A stretch of DNA of 12,445 nucleotides from NCBI GenBank assembly GCA_050945155.1, contig JBMNSK010000039.1, positions 1-12,445 of the forward strand, read 5' to 3'. A model generated the notes under the pieces. That model ran no database searches, was not told where the DNA came from, and saw only the letters and a program-made list of their open reading frames with translations. Position numbers and translations under genes: made by a program. This document shows, one piece after another, positions 1 through 7,304 of the stretch (position 1 is the stretch's first letter; each line of letters begins with the position of its first letter). Source of the stretch: JBMNSK01 sp050945155. Lineage in GTDB: Bacteria; Actinomycetota; Coriobacteriia; Coriobacteriales; Eggerthellaceae.

Positions 1-207
1 AAAGCAGGGACGGGTGATGTTTTAGCTGGCATGGCAGGGGCCTTGCTTGCGCAGGGGCTTAACGCCTATGACGCGTGCGTCCTTGCGGTCTATCTTCATG
101 CGGCGGCAGGCAGAATCGCTGCAGAACAGTATACAGAAATTGCGGCGGTTCCTGAAGACTTGATTGAAGTTTTACCTGAAGCTATTTGGAATCTTGCAAA
201 GAACTAA
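1..207 (+). CDS. nnrD: NAD(P)H-hydrate dehydratase, C-terminal end (partial)
   Basis: The reading frame is open from the first base to a TAA at 205-207, giving the last 68 residues of a protein whose start lies outside the window. It opens with K-A-G-T-G-D-V-L-A-G-M, which contains the GTGDVLAG signature of the ADP/ATP-dependent NAD(P)H-hydrate dehydratase (YjeF C-terminal / CARKD) family. In that family the Asp of GTGD is the catalytic base. The enzyme repairs hydrated NADH and NADPH in the cytoplasm. The following helix, rich in Ala and with an H-A-A-A-G-R segment, also fits the family. In many bacteria this domain is fused to the epimerase domain (nnrE) in one protein, and whether that is so here cannot be seen. 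The family call is firm; the full architecture is unknown. Confidence 0.88.
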   Translation, partial: KAGTGDVLAGMAGALLAQGLNAYDACVLAVYLHAAAGRIAAEQYTEIAAVPEDLIEVLPEAIWNLAKN

Positions 208-223
208 GGTAAAGATTCTTTGC
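196..223. repeat. 8-bp inverted repeat at the nnr stop codon
   Basis: GCAAAGAA at 196-203 and TTCTTTGC at 216-223 are perfect reverse complements separated by 12 bases, and the nnr stop lies in the loop. An alternative overlapping pairing is GAATCTT (189-195) with AAGATTC (212-218). There is no T-run after the stem, so it is not a canonical intrinsic terminator. It may be an RNA 3'-end stabilising hairpin or simply chance. Confidence 0.3.
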
Positions 224-296
224 GCGGAACTTTAGAGGAGTACTGCTGCGATAGAATAGCTTTTAAAGGTTGAGATTAACTGGATAGGGGAACGGT

Positions 297-821
297 ATGG
301 AATACAAAGTACAACGTGACTGGGGCCTCGTGGTAAGTGGCATCATCTTAATCATTTGTGCGGCCATTATTATTTTCTACCCAGGTTTGACGCTTGCTGC
401 ACTGACGCTTATCGCAGGCATTGCTTTTTTGGTATCCGGCATCTTCGATATTGTGGGATGGTCCCGTTTTCGTAATTTCATGCTGCTGTCCGGCTGGAAT
501 ATTGTCTATGCCGTTTTAAACATTCTTTTTGGCTTGATGCTCATCATTCATCCGATTGCTTTTTCGGTTGTTCTACCTTGGCTCATTGGGTTTTTCCTTC
601 TTGTGTTTGGTATCGCCGAAGTTGTGGGAAGCTTTGCGTTTAGGAGAGCAGCTTATAGCCAGTGGGGAATTTCACTCGCAAGCGGTATCGTAGGTATCCT
701 TTGTGCGGTGATGCTTTTCATATGGCCTGCTTCTATCACCTTGTTCTTAGCATTCTTCATTATCATGCGCGGCATTTCTATGATTACGCATGGCATTAAT
801 ACCGGAACATTAATTCGATAA
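297..821 (+). CDS. HdeD/DUF308-family membrane protein
   Basis: A 174-residue, very hydrophobic protein with six predicted membrane segments, at about residues 10-28, 33-54, 65-84, 90-112, 124-143 and 146-165. It is built from three repeats of about 57 residues. Each repeat starts near a Trp (W9, W67, W123), carries an S-G or similar turn and has a Pro between its two helices (P29, P86, P144). This is the DUF308 helical-hairpin repeat pattern of HdeD-like proteins. HdeD is linked to acid resistance in E. coli, but the biochemical role of the family is unclear and should not be assumed here. The ATG at 297 is preceded by AGGGGAA (286-292), a good ribosome binding site. The stop lies 14 bases before ligA, so the two are probably co-transcribed. 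An isolated TAGAAT (252-257) is a possible -10 without a convincing -35. Confidence 0.82.
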   Translation: MEYKVQRDWGLVVSGIILIICAAIIIFYPGLTLAALTLIAGIAFLVSGIFDIVGWSRFRNFMLLSGWNIVYAVLNILFGLMLIIHPIAFSVVLPWLIGFFLLVFGIAEVVGSFAFRRAAYSQWGISLASGIVGILCAVMLFIWPASITLFLAFFIIMRGISMITHGINTGTLIR

Positions 822-835
822 GAAATAGGTGTGCT

Positions 836-2962
836 ATGGCTCATGATGGCGCTATTTCCGGCCAAGAGTCCTTCCTCGTAGATGAAGAAGCAGTAAAAGA
901 AGAGATAGAAACCCTTCGCAAAGAGATTGAGCACCATACCTATCTCTACTATGTGCAAGACGCTCCTGAAATTTCTGACGCGGCATTCGATTCTCTCATG
1001 CGGAAACTACGGTCGCTCGAAGAGGCATATCCGCAGTTCGTTGATCCTTCAAGCCCGACGCAGCGCGTTGGCGGCTACGTCGGAGAGCAGTTTGCTCCCG
1101 TACGTCATGAAGAGCGGATGTACTCTCTCGACAACGCAATGGACTTAGAAGAGCTTGGGGCGTGGCTTGCTCGCGTCAAGGAGGCGCTCGGGACGCTTCC
1201 CGAGCTTTGCTGCGAACTTAAGATTGATGGAAGCGGTATAGCGCTAACCTATGAAGAAGGGCGTCTCGTTCGCGCTGCAACCCGAGGAGATGGAACAACA
1301 GGCGAGGACGTAACGGTAAATATTCGAACTATTAAGGATGTGCCTTTGCGGCTCCTCGATGAAGCGAAGCCAAAGATTGCAAGCCAGTCCTTTGAGCTGC
1401 GCGGAGAAGTATATATGCCGAAGCTGAGCTTCGAGCGCCTGAATGCTGAAGTTGATGACAAGGGTAAACCGCGGTTTGCAAACCCGCGCAATGCAGCAGC
1501 AGGGAGTCTGCGGCAAAAAGATGCGACGGTTACGGCAAGTCGTGATCTTTCTACCTTTATTTACGCTATTGCAAACGAAAACGCTTTAGATATTGATGGC
1601 CAATATGACCTGCTCATGTGGCTAAAAACAGCAGGATTTCATGTTAATCCAGACGTAAAACTTTGCACAAGCGAAGATGAGGTCTATGCGTTTTGCAAGG
1701 AGGCCTTAGCACGCCGAGAAGATCTCGCGTATGAAATTGATGGCGTAGTGGTTAAGGTTAATTCCTTCGCTCTCCAAAAAACGATGGGATTCACCGCACG
1801 TGCTCCGCGGTGGGCTATCGCTTACAAGTTTCCTCCGGAGGAGCAGACGACCTTACTGCAAGACATCACGGTCCAAGTTGGTCGTACGGGGGCGCTTACG
1901 CCGGTAGCAGAGCTTAAGCCGGTTCGCGTTGCCGGCTCGACGGTCGCACGCGCAACGCTGCACAACGAAGATGAAGTGCACCGCAAGGATTTGCGCGTGG
2001 GCGATACAGTTATTGTGCGCAAAGCAGGAGATGTCATCCCGGAAGTGGTGAAGCCTATTTTGTCCATGCGTCCTGCGGATGCAGAAGTATGGAAGATGCC
2101 CCAAACTTGTCCGAGTTGTGGCTCGCCGGTTATTCGCGAAGAGGGCGAGGCTGTATTTCGGTGCATTTCGCTTGATTGTCCAGCTCAAGCCCTTGAACGG
2201 CTTATCCACTGGGGGAGCCGAAATGCCATGGACATTGACGGCATGGGTCGTGAGATTGTGGCACGCCTTGTCGAGAGTGAACGCGTGCGAGATGTTGCAG
2301 ACTATTACACACTAACTGAAGTTGAGCTTGCTCTGCTCGATACCGGACATGTGAAAAACGATGGTACACCTGCGCACCTCGGTTCTCTCATCGCTAAAAA
2401 ACTTATTGCGGCAATAGAAGAAAGCAAGGATCGCAGCTTTGCCCGCTTGCTTTTTGGCCTCGGAATGCGTCATGTGGGAAAGACCATGGCCGAAACCATT
2501 GCCAAAAGATATCCCAGCATGGATGAACTTATGGCAGCAAGCGAGGAAGACTTGGCCCAGATTGATGGGGTTGGTGCTCGTATTGCTCACAGCATCTATA
2601 TCTTCTTACGTACACCGGCAAATGTAGAGGTCATCAAACGCCTGAAAAACCTTGGAGTTCGGATGGCAGATGAGCACAAGGACACAGAAGAGCTGCCTCA
2701 AACCTTGACTGGACTTACCTTTGTATTAACGGGAGCACTCGTTGAAAGCGGCATGACGCGCGAAGAGGCGAGCAGCGAACTTAAGGCGCGCGGCGCAAAG
2801 GTTGCTTCCTCGGTCTCGAAGAAGACAAGCTATGTTGTTGCCGGCGAAGCTCCTGGTTCAAAATACGATAAGGCCCTTTCCTTAGGCGTGCCTGTTTTAA
2901 GCGAGGCGGATTTGATAGACATCCTCAAAACGGGGCTTAGTCCGCAGACTCAGGGCGAATAA
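836..2962 (+). CDS. ligA: NAD+-dependent DNA ligase LigA
   Basis: A 708-residue protein, close to the usual LigA length. It seals nicks in replication and repair, using NAD+ to adenylate the enzyme and then the 5'-phosphate. Domains in order: an N-terminal NMN-binding Ia region with H-x-Y-x-Y-Y (about 34-39); the adenylation domain with active-site Lys129 in C-E-L-K-I-D-G, followed by the R-G-D-G-T-T-G-E-D motif (150-158); the OB fold (around V-G-R-T-G-A-L-T-P, 348-356); a four-cysteine zinc finger (C425, C428, C443, C448); helix-hairpin-helix repeats (about 500-600); and a C-terminal BRCT domain (about 623-700). The ATG at 836 is 14 bases after the hdeD-like stop and has an AGGTG motif at 827-831. 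Relative to typical LigA, the segment around 501-515 looks about ten residues longer. All catalytic motifs are intact, so it is predicted to be functional. Confidence 0.97.
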   Translation: MAHDGAISGQESFLVDEEAVKEEIETLRKEIEHHTYLYYVQDAPEISDAAFDSLMRKLRSLEEAYPQFVDPSSPTQRVGGYVGEQFAPVRHEERMYSLDNAMDLEELGAWLARVKEALGTLPELCCELKIDGSGIALTYEEGRLVRAATRGDGTTGEDVTVNIRTIKDVPLRLLDEAKPKIASQSFELRGEVYMPKLSFERLNAEVDDKGKPRFANPRNAAAGSLRQKDATVTASRDLSTFIYAIANENALDIDGQYDLLMWLKTAGFHVNPDVKLCTSEDEVYAFCKEALARREDLAYEIDGVVVKVNSFALQKTMGFTARAPRWAIAYKFPPEEQTTLLQDITVQVGRTGALTPVAELKPVRVAGSTVARATLHNEDEVHRKDLRVGDTVIVRKAGDVIPEVVKPILSMRPADAEVWKMPQTCPSCGSPVIREEGEAVFRCISLDCPAQALERLIHWGSRNAMDIDGMGREIVARLVESERVRDVADYYTLTEVELALLDTGHVKNDGTPAHLGSLIAKKLIAAIEESKDRSFARLLFGLGMRHVGKTMAETIAKRYPSMDELMAASEEDLAQIDGVGARIAHSIYIFLRTPANVEVIKRLKNLGVRMADEHKDTEELPQTLTGLTFVLTGALVESGMTREEASSELKARGAKVASSVSKKTSYVVAGEAPGSKYDKALSLGVPVLSEADLIDILKTGLSPQTQGE

Positions 2963-2963
2963 A

Positions 2964-4004
2964 ATGCCGCGCGCACCGCAAAAATTTTTTCCTGAGAGGT
3001 TTTCACTGAGAACAGAAAAGATTGCAGCAGAGCCTGCAATGTCTGGGACTACCTTGCCGTTTAAACTTTCGGCTTTTAGGTTGTCTCGTCTGTACCGATT
3101 TGGCCTTTTTGCTCTTACGCTCGTTTGCATCGGGGCTGTTTTTGCGTTGACTGCCTGCAGTTCTCAAGACGCTGACGAATCGTCGAAGTCAGAACCAAGC
3201 GTCAAATTACGTGTTTTTGCCCCCGAATCACTTTCCGAAGCGCTTCCGGAAGTCGAGCGACTATATTCGGCGAAAAATCCCGATATCGGGTTTGAAGAAA
3301 ATACCTTCGATCTTTCAACTCAGCTTGTAAGCGACCTAGAATATCTTGTCTCTCATCCGGCACCTAGTGATGGGGGAGATGAAAGTGACAAGGTGCAGGC
3401 AGCGCGAGATTGTGACATTCTTTTTACTGCCACGGCAAGTTCCATGAACGATGCTGCAGATGCGGGGGTCATTGACGCTTCGACCTGTGCGGATATCCTA
3501 GAAAACGACCTCGTTATCTGCGCAAGCACGTCAAGCGACGTAAAAATCGCGCAACTCTCAGATTTAAATTCGGCTGCGGTTTCGTCTATCGGGCTTACCG
3601 ACCCTTCAAAATCAGACGAGGGTCTCTACGCGGCTGAGACACTTCAGACCGCTAATCTTGCCACTATAAAAGAGAGTTCTACCGGTGCGGTTTCCGTCAC
3701 GTATAAAGATGCTATCGCAGATAAAGTGAAAGACGATGCGCTCTACCAAGCTGACCTTACGGACAGTCTGGTTAAGGGGAATGTGCGTGTTGCTTTTCTG
3801 TTTGGGTCCGATGTTGTTGCAAATGACCAAATTCGCGATGTGTATACCGTGCCATCAGCGGCTCATGCGGCCATTCGATATCCTGGCGCCGTAAGCTCGA
3901 CGACCGACCATGGTGATGAAGCGCGCGCTTTTCTTGATTTTTGCCTAACCGATAAAGATGCGAAGAAGATTTTCTCCTCTCATGGACTTACGGTAGTCGC
4001 GTAA
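2964..4004 (+). CDS. ModA-like lipoprotein, oxyanion-binding component of an ABC transporter
   Basis: A 346-residue protein with a membrane helix at about 46-62 ending in the lipobox L-T-A-C (Cys65), then a Ser/Asp/Glu-rich linker, so it should be an exported lipoprotein. The mature part resembles the molybdate-binding ModA family. Residues 82-94 (L-R-V-F-A-P-E-S-L-S-E-A-L) match the first strand with the ligand Ser, 151-184 match the D-V-F-I-S-A-D...L-x-x-N-x-L-V segment, and the end (Y-P-G-A-V, then A-R-A-F-L-D-F, then I-F-S-S-H-G-L) is the typical ModA C-terminus. No modB or modC permease or ATPase gene is adjacent, so its partner must lie elsewhere and its ligand is uncertain. The ATG at 2964 follows the ligA stop by one base and would give an unusually long 45-residue pre-helix segment. 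The in-frame ATG at 3039 (Met26) would give a more normal signal peptide and may be the real start. Confidence 0.78.
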   Translation: MPRAPQKFFPERFSLRTEKIAAEPAMSGTTLPFKLSAFRLSRLYRFGLFALTLVCIGAVFALTACSSQDADESSKSEPSVKLRVFAPESLSEALPEVERLYSAKNPDIGFEENTFDLSTQLVSDLEYLVSHPAPSDGGDESDKVQAARDCDILFTATASSMNDAADAGVIDASTCADILENDLVICASTSSDVKIAQLSDLNSAAVSSIGLTDPSKSDEGLYAAETLQTANLATIKESSTGAVSVTYKDAIADKVKDDALYQADLTDSLVKGNVRVAFLFGSDVVANDQIRDVYTVPSAAHAAIRYPGAVSSTTDHGDEARAFLDFCLTDKDAKKIFSSHGLTVVA

Positions 4005-4058
4005 GCGTTAGCTCAGGGCGGCTTATTGGTTTCCGTTCATCTCGTATACACGCGCTTG

Positions 4059-4067
4059 TGATACAAT
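4059..4067 (+). promoter_or_regulatory. Extended -10 promoter for yebC
   Basis: TGATACAAT combines the TG-N extension (4059-4061) with a TACAAT hexamer (4062-4067), five of six matches to TATAAT. No good -35 hexamer is seen at 16-18 bases upstream, which is usual for extended -10 promoters. Transcription would start near 4074, leaving a leader of about 26 bases that includes the yebC ribosome binding site GGGAAGGAAG (4087-4096). Confidence 0.6.
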
Positions 4068-4099
4068 GCATCGCTGTTATTTGAGTGGGAAGGAAGTTC

Positions 4100-4861
4100 A
4101 TGTCAGGACATTCAAAGTGGGCAACTACTAAACATCGTAAGGCGGCACAGGACGCGAAGCGTTCCGCCTTATTCTCTAAACTTGCACGCAATATCACCGT
4201 TGCTGCCAAAGAGGGCGGCGATCCCAACCCCGACAACAACGCATCACTCGCTGCAGCAATTGAGAAGGCCAAGGGCTATTCAATGCCTAAGGACAAGATT
4301 AAGACAGCTATCGATAAGGCTTTTGGCTCCGGTAAGGACGCCGCAAACTACGAAACTGTTATCTATGAAGGCTATGGTCCAGCTGGTGTTGCTATCTACT
4401 GTGAGGCACTCACCGACAACCGCAATCGTACCGCTGCCGATGTTCGCGCAGCGTTTACGCATCACGGCGGGAACCTAGGCACTTCAGGTTCGGTTTCTTT
4501 CCAATTTGAGCGCAAAGGCCAAATTCTTGTGGAAAAAGACCAGTGCGAGGATGAAGACGAGTTCATGCTTGCGGTTGCTGACGCTGGTGGCGAAGACTAC
4601 GAGGATGCTGGCGATGAGTGGATTGTATACACGGCTCCTTCCGACTTGGCTGCTGTTCGTAAAGGTCTTGAGGAAGCAGGCATTCAAACCAAGGGTGCTG
4701 AGCTTACGATGATTCCGACCACCCCAGCACAGGTCGAGGTAAGCGATGCTAAGAAGGTCATGCGTCTTGTCGACCGCCTTGAAGAGCTTGAGGACTTGCA
4801 GAATGTCTATCACACGATGGATATTACGGAGGAAATTGCTCAGGCACTCGATGAGGACTAA
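4100..4861 (+). CDS. yebC: YebC/TACO1-family regulatory or translation factor
   Basis: A 253-residue protein beginning M-S-G-H-S-K-W-A-T-T-K-H-R-K, the hallmark N-terminus of the YebC family, with the conserved Y-E-G-Y-G-P-x-G-V-A segment near the middle followed by a D-N-x-N-R-T motif. The length is standard for the family. YebC proteins have been described as DNA-binding regulators and, more recently, as factors that help ribosomes through proline stretches; the second role matches the mitochondrial TACO1 homologue. A GTG at 4085 is in frame, but the ATG at 4100 is preferred because it gives the family N-terminus and sits four bases after a strong purine-rich ribosome binding site. It has its own promoter and terminator and lies directly upstream of ruvC, as in many genomes. 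Confidence 0.96.
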   Translation: MSGHSKWATTKHRKAAQDAKRSALFSKLARNITVAAKEGGDPNPDNNASLAAAIEKAKGYSMPKDKIKTAIDKAFGSGKDAANYETVIYEGYGPAGVAIYCEALTDNRNRTAADVRAAFTHHGGNLGTSGSVSFQFERKGQILVEKDQCEDEDEFMLAVADAGGEDYEDAGDEWIVYTAPSDLAAVRKGLEEAGIQTKGAELTMIPTTPAQVEVSDAKKVMRLVDRLEELEDLQNVYHTMDITEEIAQALDED

Positions 4862-4884
4862 AGTAATCCTTTTTCTTAGATTTC

Positions 4885-4914
4885 AAAGCCGCCTTCGGGC
4901 GGCTTTCTTATTTT
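4885..4914 (+). terminator. Intrinsic terminator after yebC
   Basis: A perfect 9-bp stem (4885-4893 with 4898-4906, AAAGCCGCC/GGCGGCTTT) closes a TTCG tetraloop in the stable C(UUCG)G context and is followed by a T-rich run to about 4914. It sits 23 bases after the yebC stop and separates yebC from ruvC. Confidence 0.92.
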
Positions 4915-4922
4915 CTCTATTG

Positions 4923-4951
4923 TTCAATGCAAACAAATGTTCTAATATAAT
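4923..4951 (+). promoter_or_regulatory. Promoter abutting the ruvC start codon
   Basis: A perfect TATAAT lies at 4946-4951, with TTCAAT at 4923-4928 (four of six matches to TTGACA) at a 17-base spacing. The hexamer ends only three bases before the ruvC ATG. An overlapping TAATAT at 4943-4948 fits the TANNNT pattern at six bases from the ATG, the arrangement known for leaderless genes in Actinobacteria and Deinococcus. No Shine-Dalgarno sequence is present between the promoter and the ATG. Confidence 0.6.
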
Positions 4952-4954
4952 GGC

Positions 4955-5446
4955 ATGAAGAAAGAACGCATCATACTTGGCATTGACCCGGGCCTTGCTC
5001 ACACCGGGTGGGGTATTGTTTTTCAGGATGGTGGGAAGTTTACCTGCCAAGCCTATGGTTGCGTAGAGACAAAAAAAGAACTGCCTTTAGAGCAGCGACT
5101 CAAGAAAATTCACGAGCAAATTGACGCCGTAATCAATCGCTATGAGCCTTCTTGTGTTGGTATTGAGACAATATGGTTTGGCCAAAACGTCAGTGCTGCT
5201 TTCGATACGGGGCAGGCGCGTGGAGCGGCGCTCGTGGCGTGTGCAGAGCACAACTTGCACGTAAGCGAGTTCTCTCCTCGTCAGATAAAATTGGCTGTGG
5301 TCGGAACCGGAACAGCTGATAAAGATCAGGTGCAGTATATGGTTCGTCAACTGCTTGCTCTCTCTGAAGTTCCTCGCCCAGACCATGCTGCCGATGCTTT
5401 GGCGGCGGCCATCTGCTATACCACTCACGAAGGTTTTGGTGCTTAA
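4955..5446 (+). CDS. ruvC: Holliday junction endonuclease RuvC
   Basis: A 163-residue protein of standard length. RuvC is a dimeric RNase-H-fold nuclease that cuts Holliday junctions brought to it by RuvAB. The metal-binding residues are visible: Asp11 in G-I-D-P-G, Glu71 in G-I-E-T, and His144 and Asp147 in D-H-A-A-D-A-L-A. The use of H-x-x-D at the last pair resembles the Thermus enzyme rather than the D-x-x-D of E. coli. The ATG at 4955 gives an N-terminus only a few residues longer than usual, and no later start codon would preserve the first strand and Asp11. There is no ribosome binding site, and the promoter abuts the ATG, so translation from a leaderless mRNA is likely. It is followed 29 bases later by ruvA, with ruvB after that. 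Confidence 0.96.
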   Translation: MKKERIILGIDPGLAHTGWGIVFQDGGKFTCQAYGCVETKKELPLEQRLKKIHEQIDAVINRYEPSCVGIETIWFGQNVSAAFDTGQARGAALVACAEHNLHVSEFSPRQIKLAVVGTGTADKDQVQYMVRQLLALSEVPRPDHAADALAAAICYTTHEGFGA

Positions 5447-5475
5447 AGGTATCCAGAAAGAAAGAGATATTGCCC

Positions 5476-6066
5476 ATGATTGCTTTTCTTGACGGCACGG
5501 TGGTTTACAAAGATCTCAATTCAGCCTGCATTGAGGTGGGCGGCGTTGGGTATGAACTTGGCATGAGCAAGTCAAGCCTTGCACGCTTGCCAGAAGCGGG
5601 GAAGAAGGCGCGCGTATTTACCTATATGCAGATTCGCGAAGACCAAGTAAACCTCTATGGGTTTAGCTCCCAAGAGGAAAAGGATGTATTCTTGCGTCTT
5701 ATCGGTGTTTCCGGAGTCGGGGCAAAAATGGCGCTTGCAGCACTTTCTGTTTTTGAACCGAGCCAATTTGTATCCGCCGTCATGAGCCAAGATGTTGCAA
5801 CGGTGCAAGAAATCCCTGGTGTTGGCAAGAAAACAGCCCAGCGCATCATTCTCGAGCTCAAAGGAAGTTTTGATGAGGACTTTTCACAGTTAGGGCTTGG
5901 AAATGGCGGTGCAAAGGGAGGAAATCCCCATATGCAAATAGCGCGCGAAGCTCTGCTTTCCATGGGCTTTACTTCGACCGAAATTGACCTTGCCCTAGAA
6001 GGTGCGCCTGAAACAGGCGAGGACGGTGCCCTGTTACAATATGCCCTAAAGCGACTTGGGAACTAA
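5476..6066 (+). CDS. ruvA: Holliday junction branch migration protein RuvA
   Basis: A 196-residue protein of standard length. RuvA tetramers bind four-way junctions and recruit the RuvB motor. The N-terminal OB domain starts M-I-A-F-L-D-G-T-V-V and contains the acidic pin Glu55-Asp56 in R-E-D. Two helix-hairpin-helix motifs follow (I-G-V-S-G-V-G at 76-82 and I-P-G-V-G-K-K-T at 113-120). A flexible Gly/Asn-rich linker (about 138-151) leads to the C-terminal RuvB-binding helices (about 154-195). The ATG at 5476 is preferred over an in-frame TTG at 5470 because it matches the family N-terminus and is preceded by the purine-rich stretch GAAAGAAAGAGA (5457-5468). It is in an operon with ruvC and ruvB. 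Confidence 0.97.
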   Translation: MIAFLDGTVVYKDLNSACIEVGGVGYELGMSKSSLARLPEAGKKARVFTYMQIREDQVNLYGFSSQEEKDVFLRLIGVSGVGAKMALAALSVFEPSQFVSAVMSQDVATVQEIPGVGKKTAQRIILELKGSFDEDFSQLGLGNGGAKGGNPHMQIAREALLSMGFTSTEIDLALEGAPETGEDGALLQYALKRLGN

Positions 6067-6106
6067 GAACACAACGAAACAGGTTGGGAAAGAAAGTTAT
6101 TAATCT

Positions 6107-7216
6107 ATGGTGCCAGGTGTTGAAATAGAGGGTTTGGTTTTTGAGCAGCCAGATGGCGATGGCCAGCTTCACGGCGCTTCTCAAAGCACCAATGATGCCC
6201 AGGCAAAAGATGCGCGCAAACGAGCTCTTTCCGCCGAACTCCAAGAAGACGACTTGGCTCTCGATCGCAGCCTGCGACCCAAGTTATTACGTGATTATAT
6301 TGGGCAAACAAAGGTAAAAGAATCACTCAATATTCTTATCGAGGCAGCGAAGGAGCGGTCGGAAGCTCCTGACCATATCTTGTTTTCTGGCCCTCCGGGT
6401 CTTGGAAAAACGACGCTTGCAGCGGTTGTTGCAAATGAGCTGGGAACGAATATCAAGACAACAAGTGGACCGGCTATTGCACGCACGGGTGACTTGGCAG
6501 CCATTCTTACCAATCTTGAAGAAGGCGACGTTCTTTTTATCGATGAGATTCATCGACTGAATCGCGCAGTTGAAGAAGTCTTATATCCCGCTCTGGAAGA
6601 CTTTGCTCTCGATATCGTGGTAGGGAAGGGTCCTGCGGCACGAAGCATTCGTCTTGACCTGCCCCATTTCACACTCATTGGAGCCACAACACGGACCGGC
6701 CTTTTAACTGGTCCTCTGCGCGACCGTTTTGGTGCCATATTTCGTCTGCAGTATTATTCGCCAGACGATCTTGCAAAAATCGTAAAGCGGTCGGCTTCCA
6801 TACTTGAGGTTGAGATTCGGGAAGACGGAGCACTTGAAATTGCTCGGCGAAGCAGGGGAACGCCACGTTTAGCAAACCGGTTGCTCAAGCGCGTCCGTGA
6901 CTGGGCGCAGGTGCGCGGCGACGGAGTTATTGATGAAGACATTGCAGCTCAAGCCTTAAGCTTTTTTGAGGTGGACAGCCTTGGCCTTGATGCGGTAGAC
7001 AACAAAATACTCGAACTTCTTTGTTCGCAGTTTTCGGGAAGGCCTGTGGGACTTACTACACTGGCATCAGCACTTTCTGATGACCCTGGTACGGTTGAGG
7101 ATGTCTATGAACCCTACCTTATGCAGCAGGGCTTAATGATTCGTACGCCGAAGGGCAGACAGGCAACACGTCATGCATATGAACACTTGGGGATACAGCC
7201 ACCCAAGGATTTGTGA
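6107..7216 (+). CDS. ruvB: Holliday junction branch migration ATPase RuvB
   Basis: A 369-residue AAA+ motor that drives branch migration with RuvA. Visible motifs: Walker A G-P-P-G-L-G-K-T (95-102), Walker B F-I-D-E-I-H (144-149), sensor 1 G-A-T-T-R-T-G (192-198), the arginine-finger motif L-R-D-R-F-G (204-209), sensor 2 G-T-P-R (251-254), and a C-terminal winged helix (about 290-369) with the L-x-R-T-P-x-G-R-x-A motif. The conserved core begins near residue 52 (L-D-R-S-L-R-P), leaving a 45-50 residue acidic N-terminal extension with no internal Met to suggest a later start. The ATG at 6107 has only a distant purine tract (GGGAAAGAAAG, 6086-6096), about ten bases away. The ruvA stop is 40 bases upstream. 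Catalytic motifs are intact. Confidence 0.97.
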   Translation: MVPGVEIEGLVFEQPDGDGQLHGASQSTNDAQAKDARKRALSAELQEDDLALDRSLRPKLLRDYIGQTKVKESLNILIEAAKERSEAPDHILFSGPPGLGKTTLAAVVANELGTNIKTTSGPAIARTGDLAAILTNLEEGDVLFIDEIHRLNRAVEEVLYPALEDFALDIVVGKGPAARSIRLDLPHFTLIGATTRTGLLTGPLRDRFGAIFRLQYYSPDDLAKIVKRSASILEVEIREDGALEIARRSRGTPRLANRLLKRVRDWAQVRGDGVIDEDIAAQALSFFEVDSLGLDAVDNKILELLCSQFSGRPVGLTTLASALSDDPGTVEDVYEPYLMQQGLMIRTPKGRQATRHAYEHLGIQPPKDL

Positions 7217-7304
7217 TGTGATTCTTATTGCAAGCATCCAGTTCTTTTTCTAGAAGAGTAGGCTTGTCTTAATTGGTAATGTAAGCGGGAAGGAATTTGA
7301 GGGT

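Noticed and set aside
1822..2209. Two minus-strand open frames over ligA
   Set aside because: Shadows of the LigA OB-fold and zinc-finger coding sequence, with no independent support.
4280..4465. Minus-strand open frame inside yebC
   Set aside because: Antisense to a strongly conserved protein, with no ribosome binding site or recognisable product.
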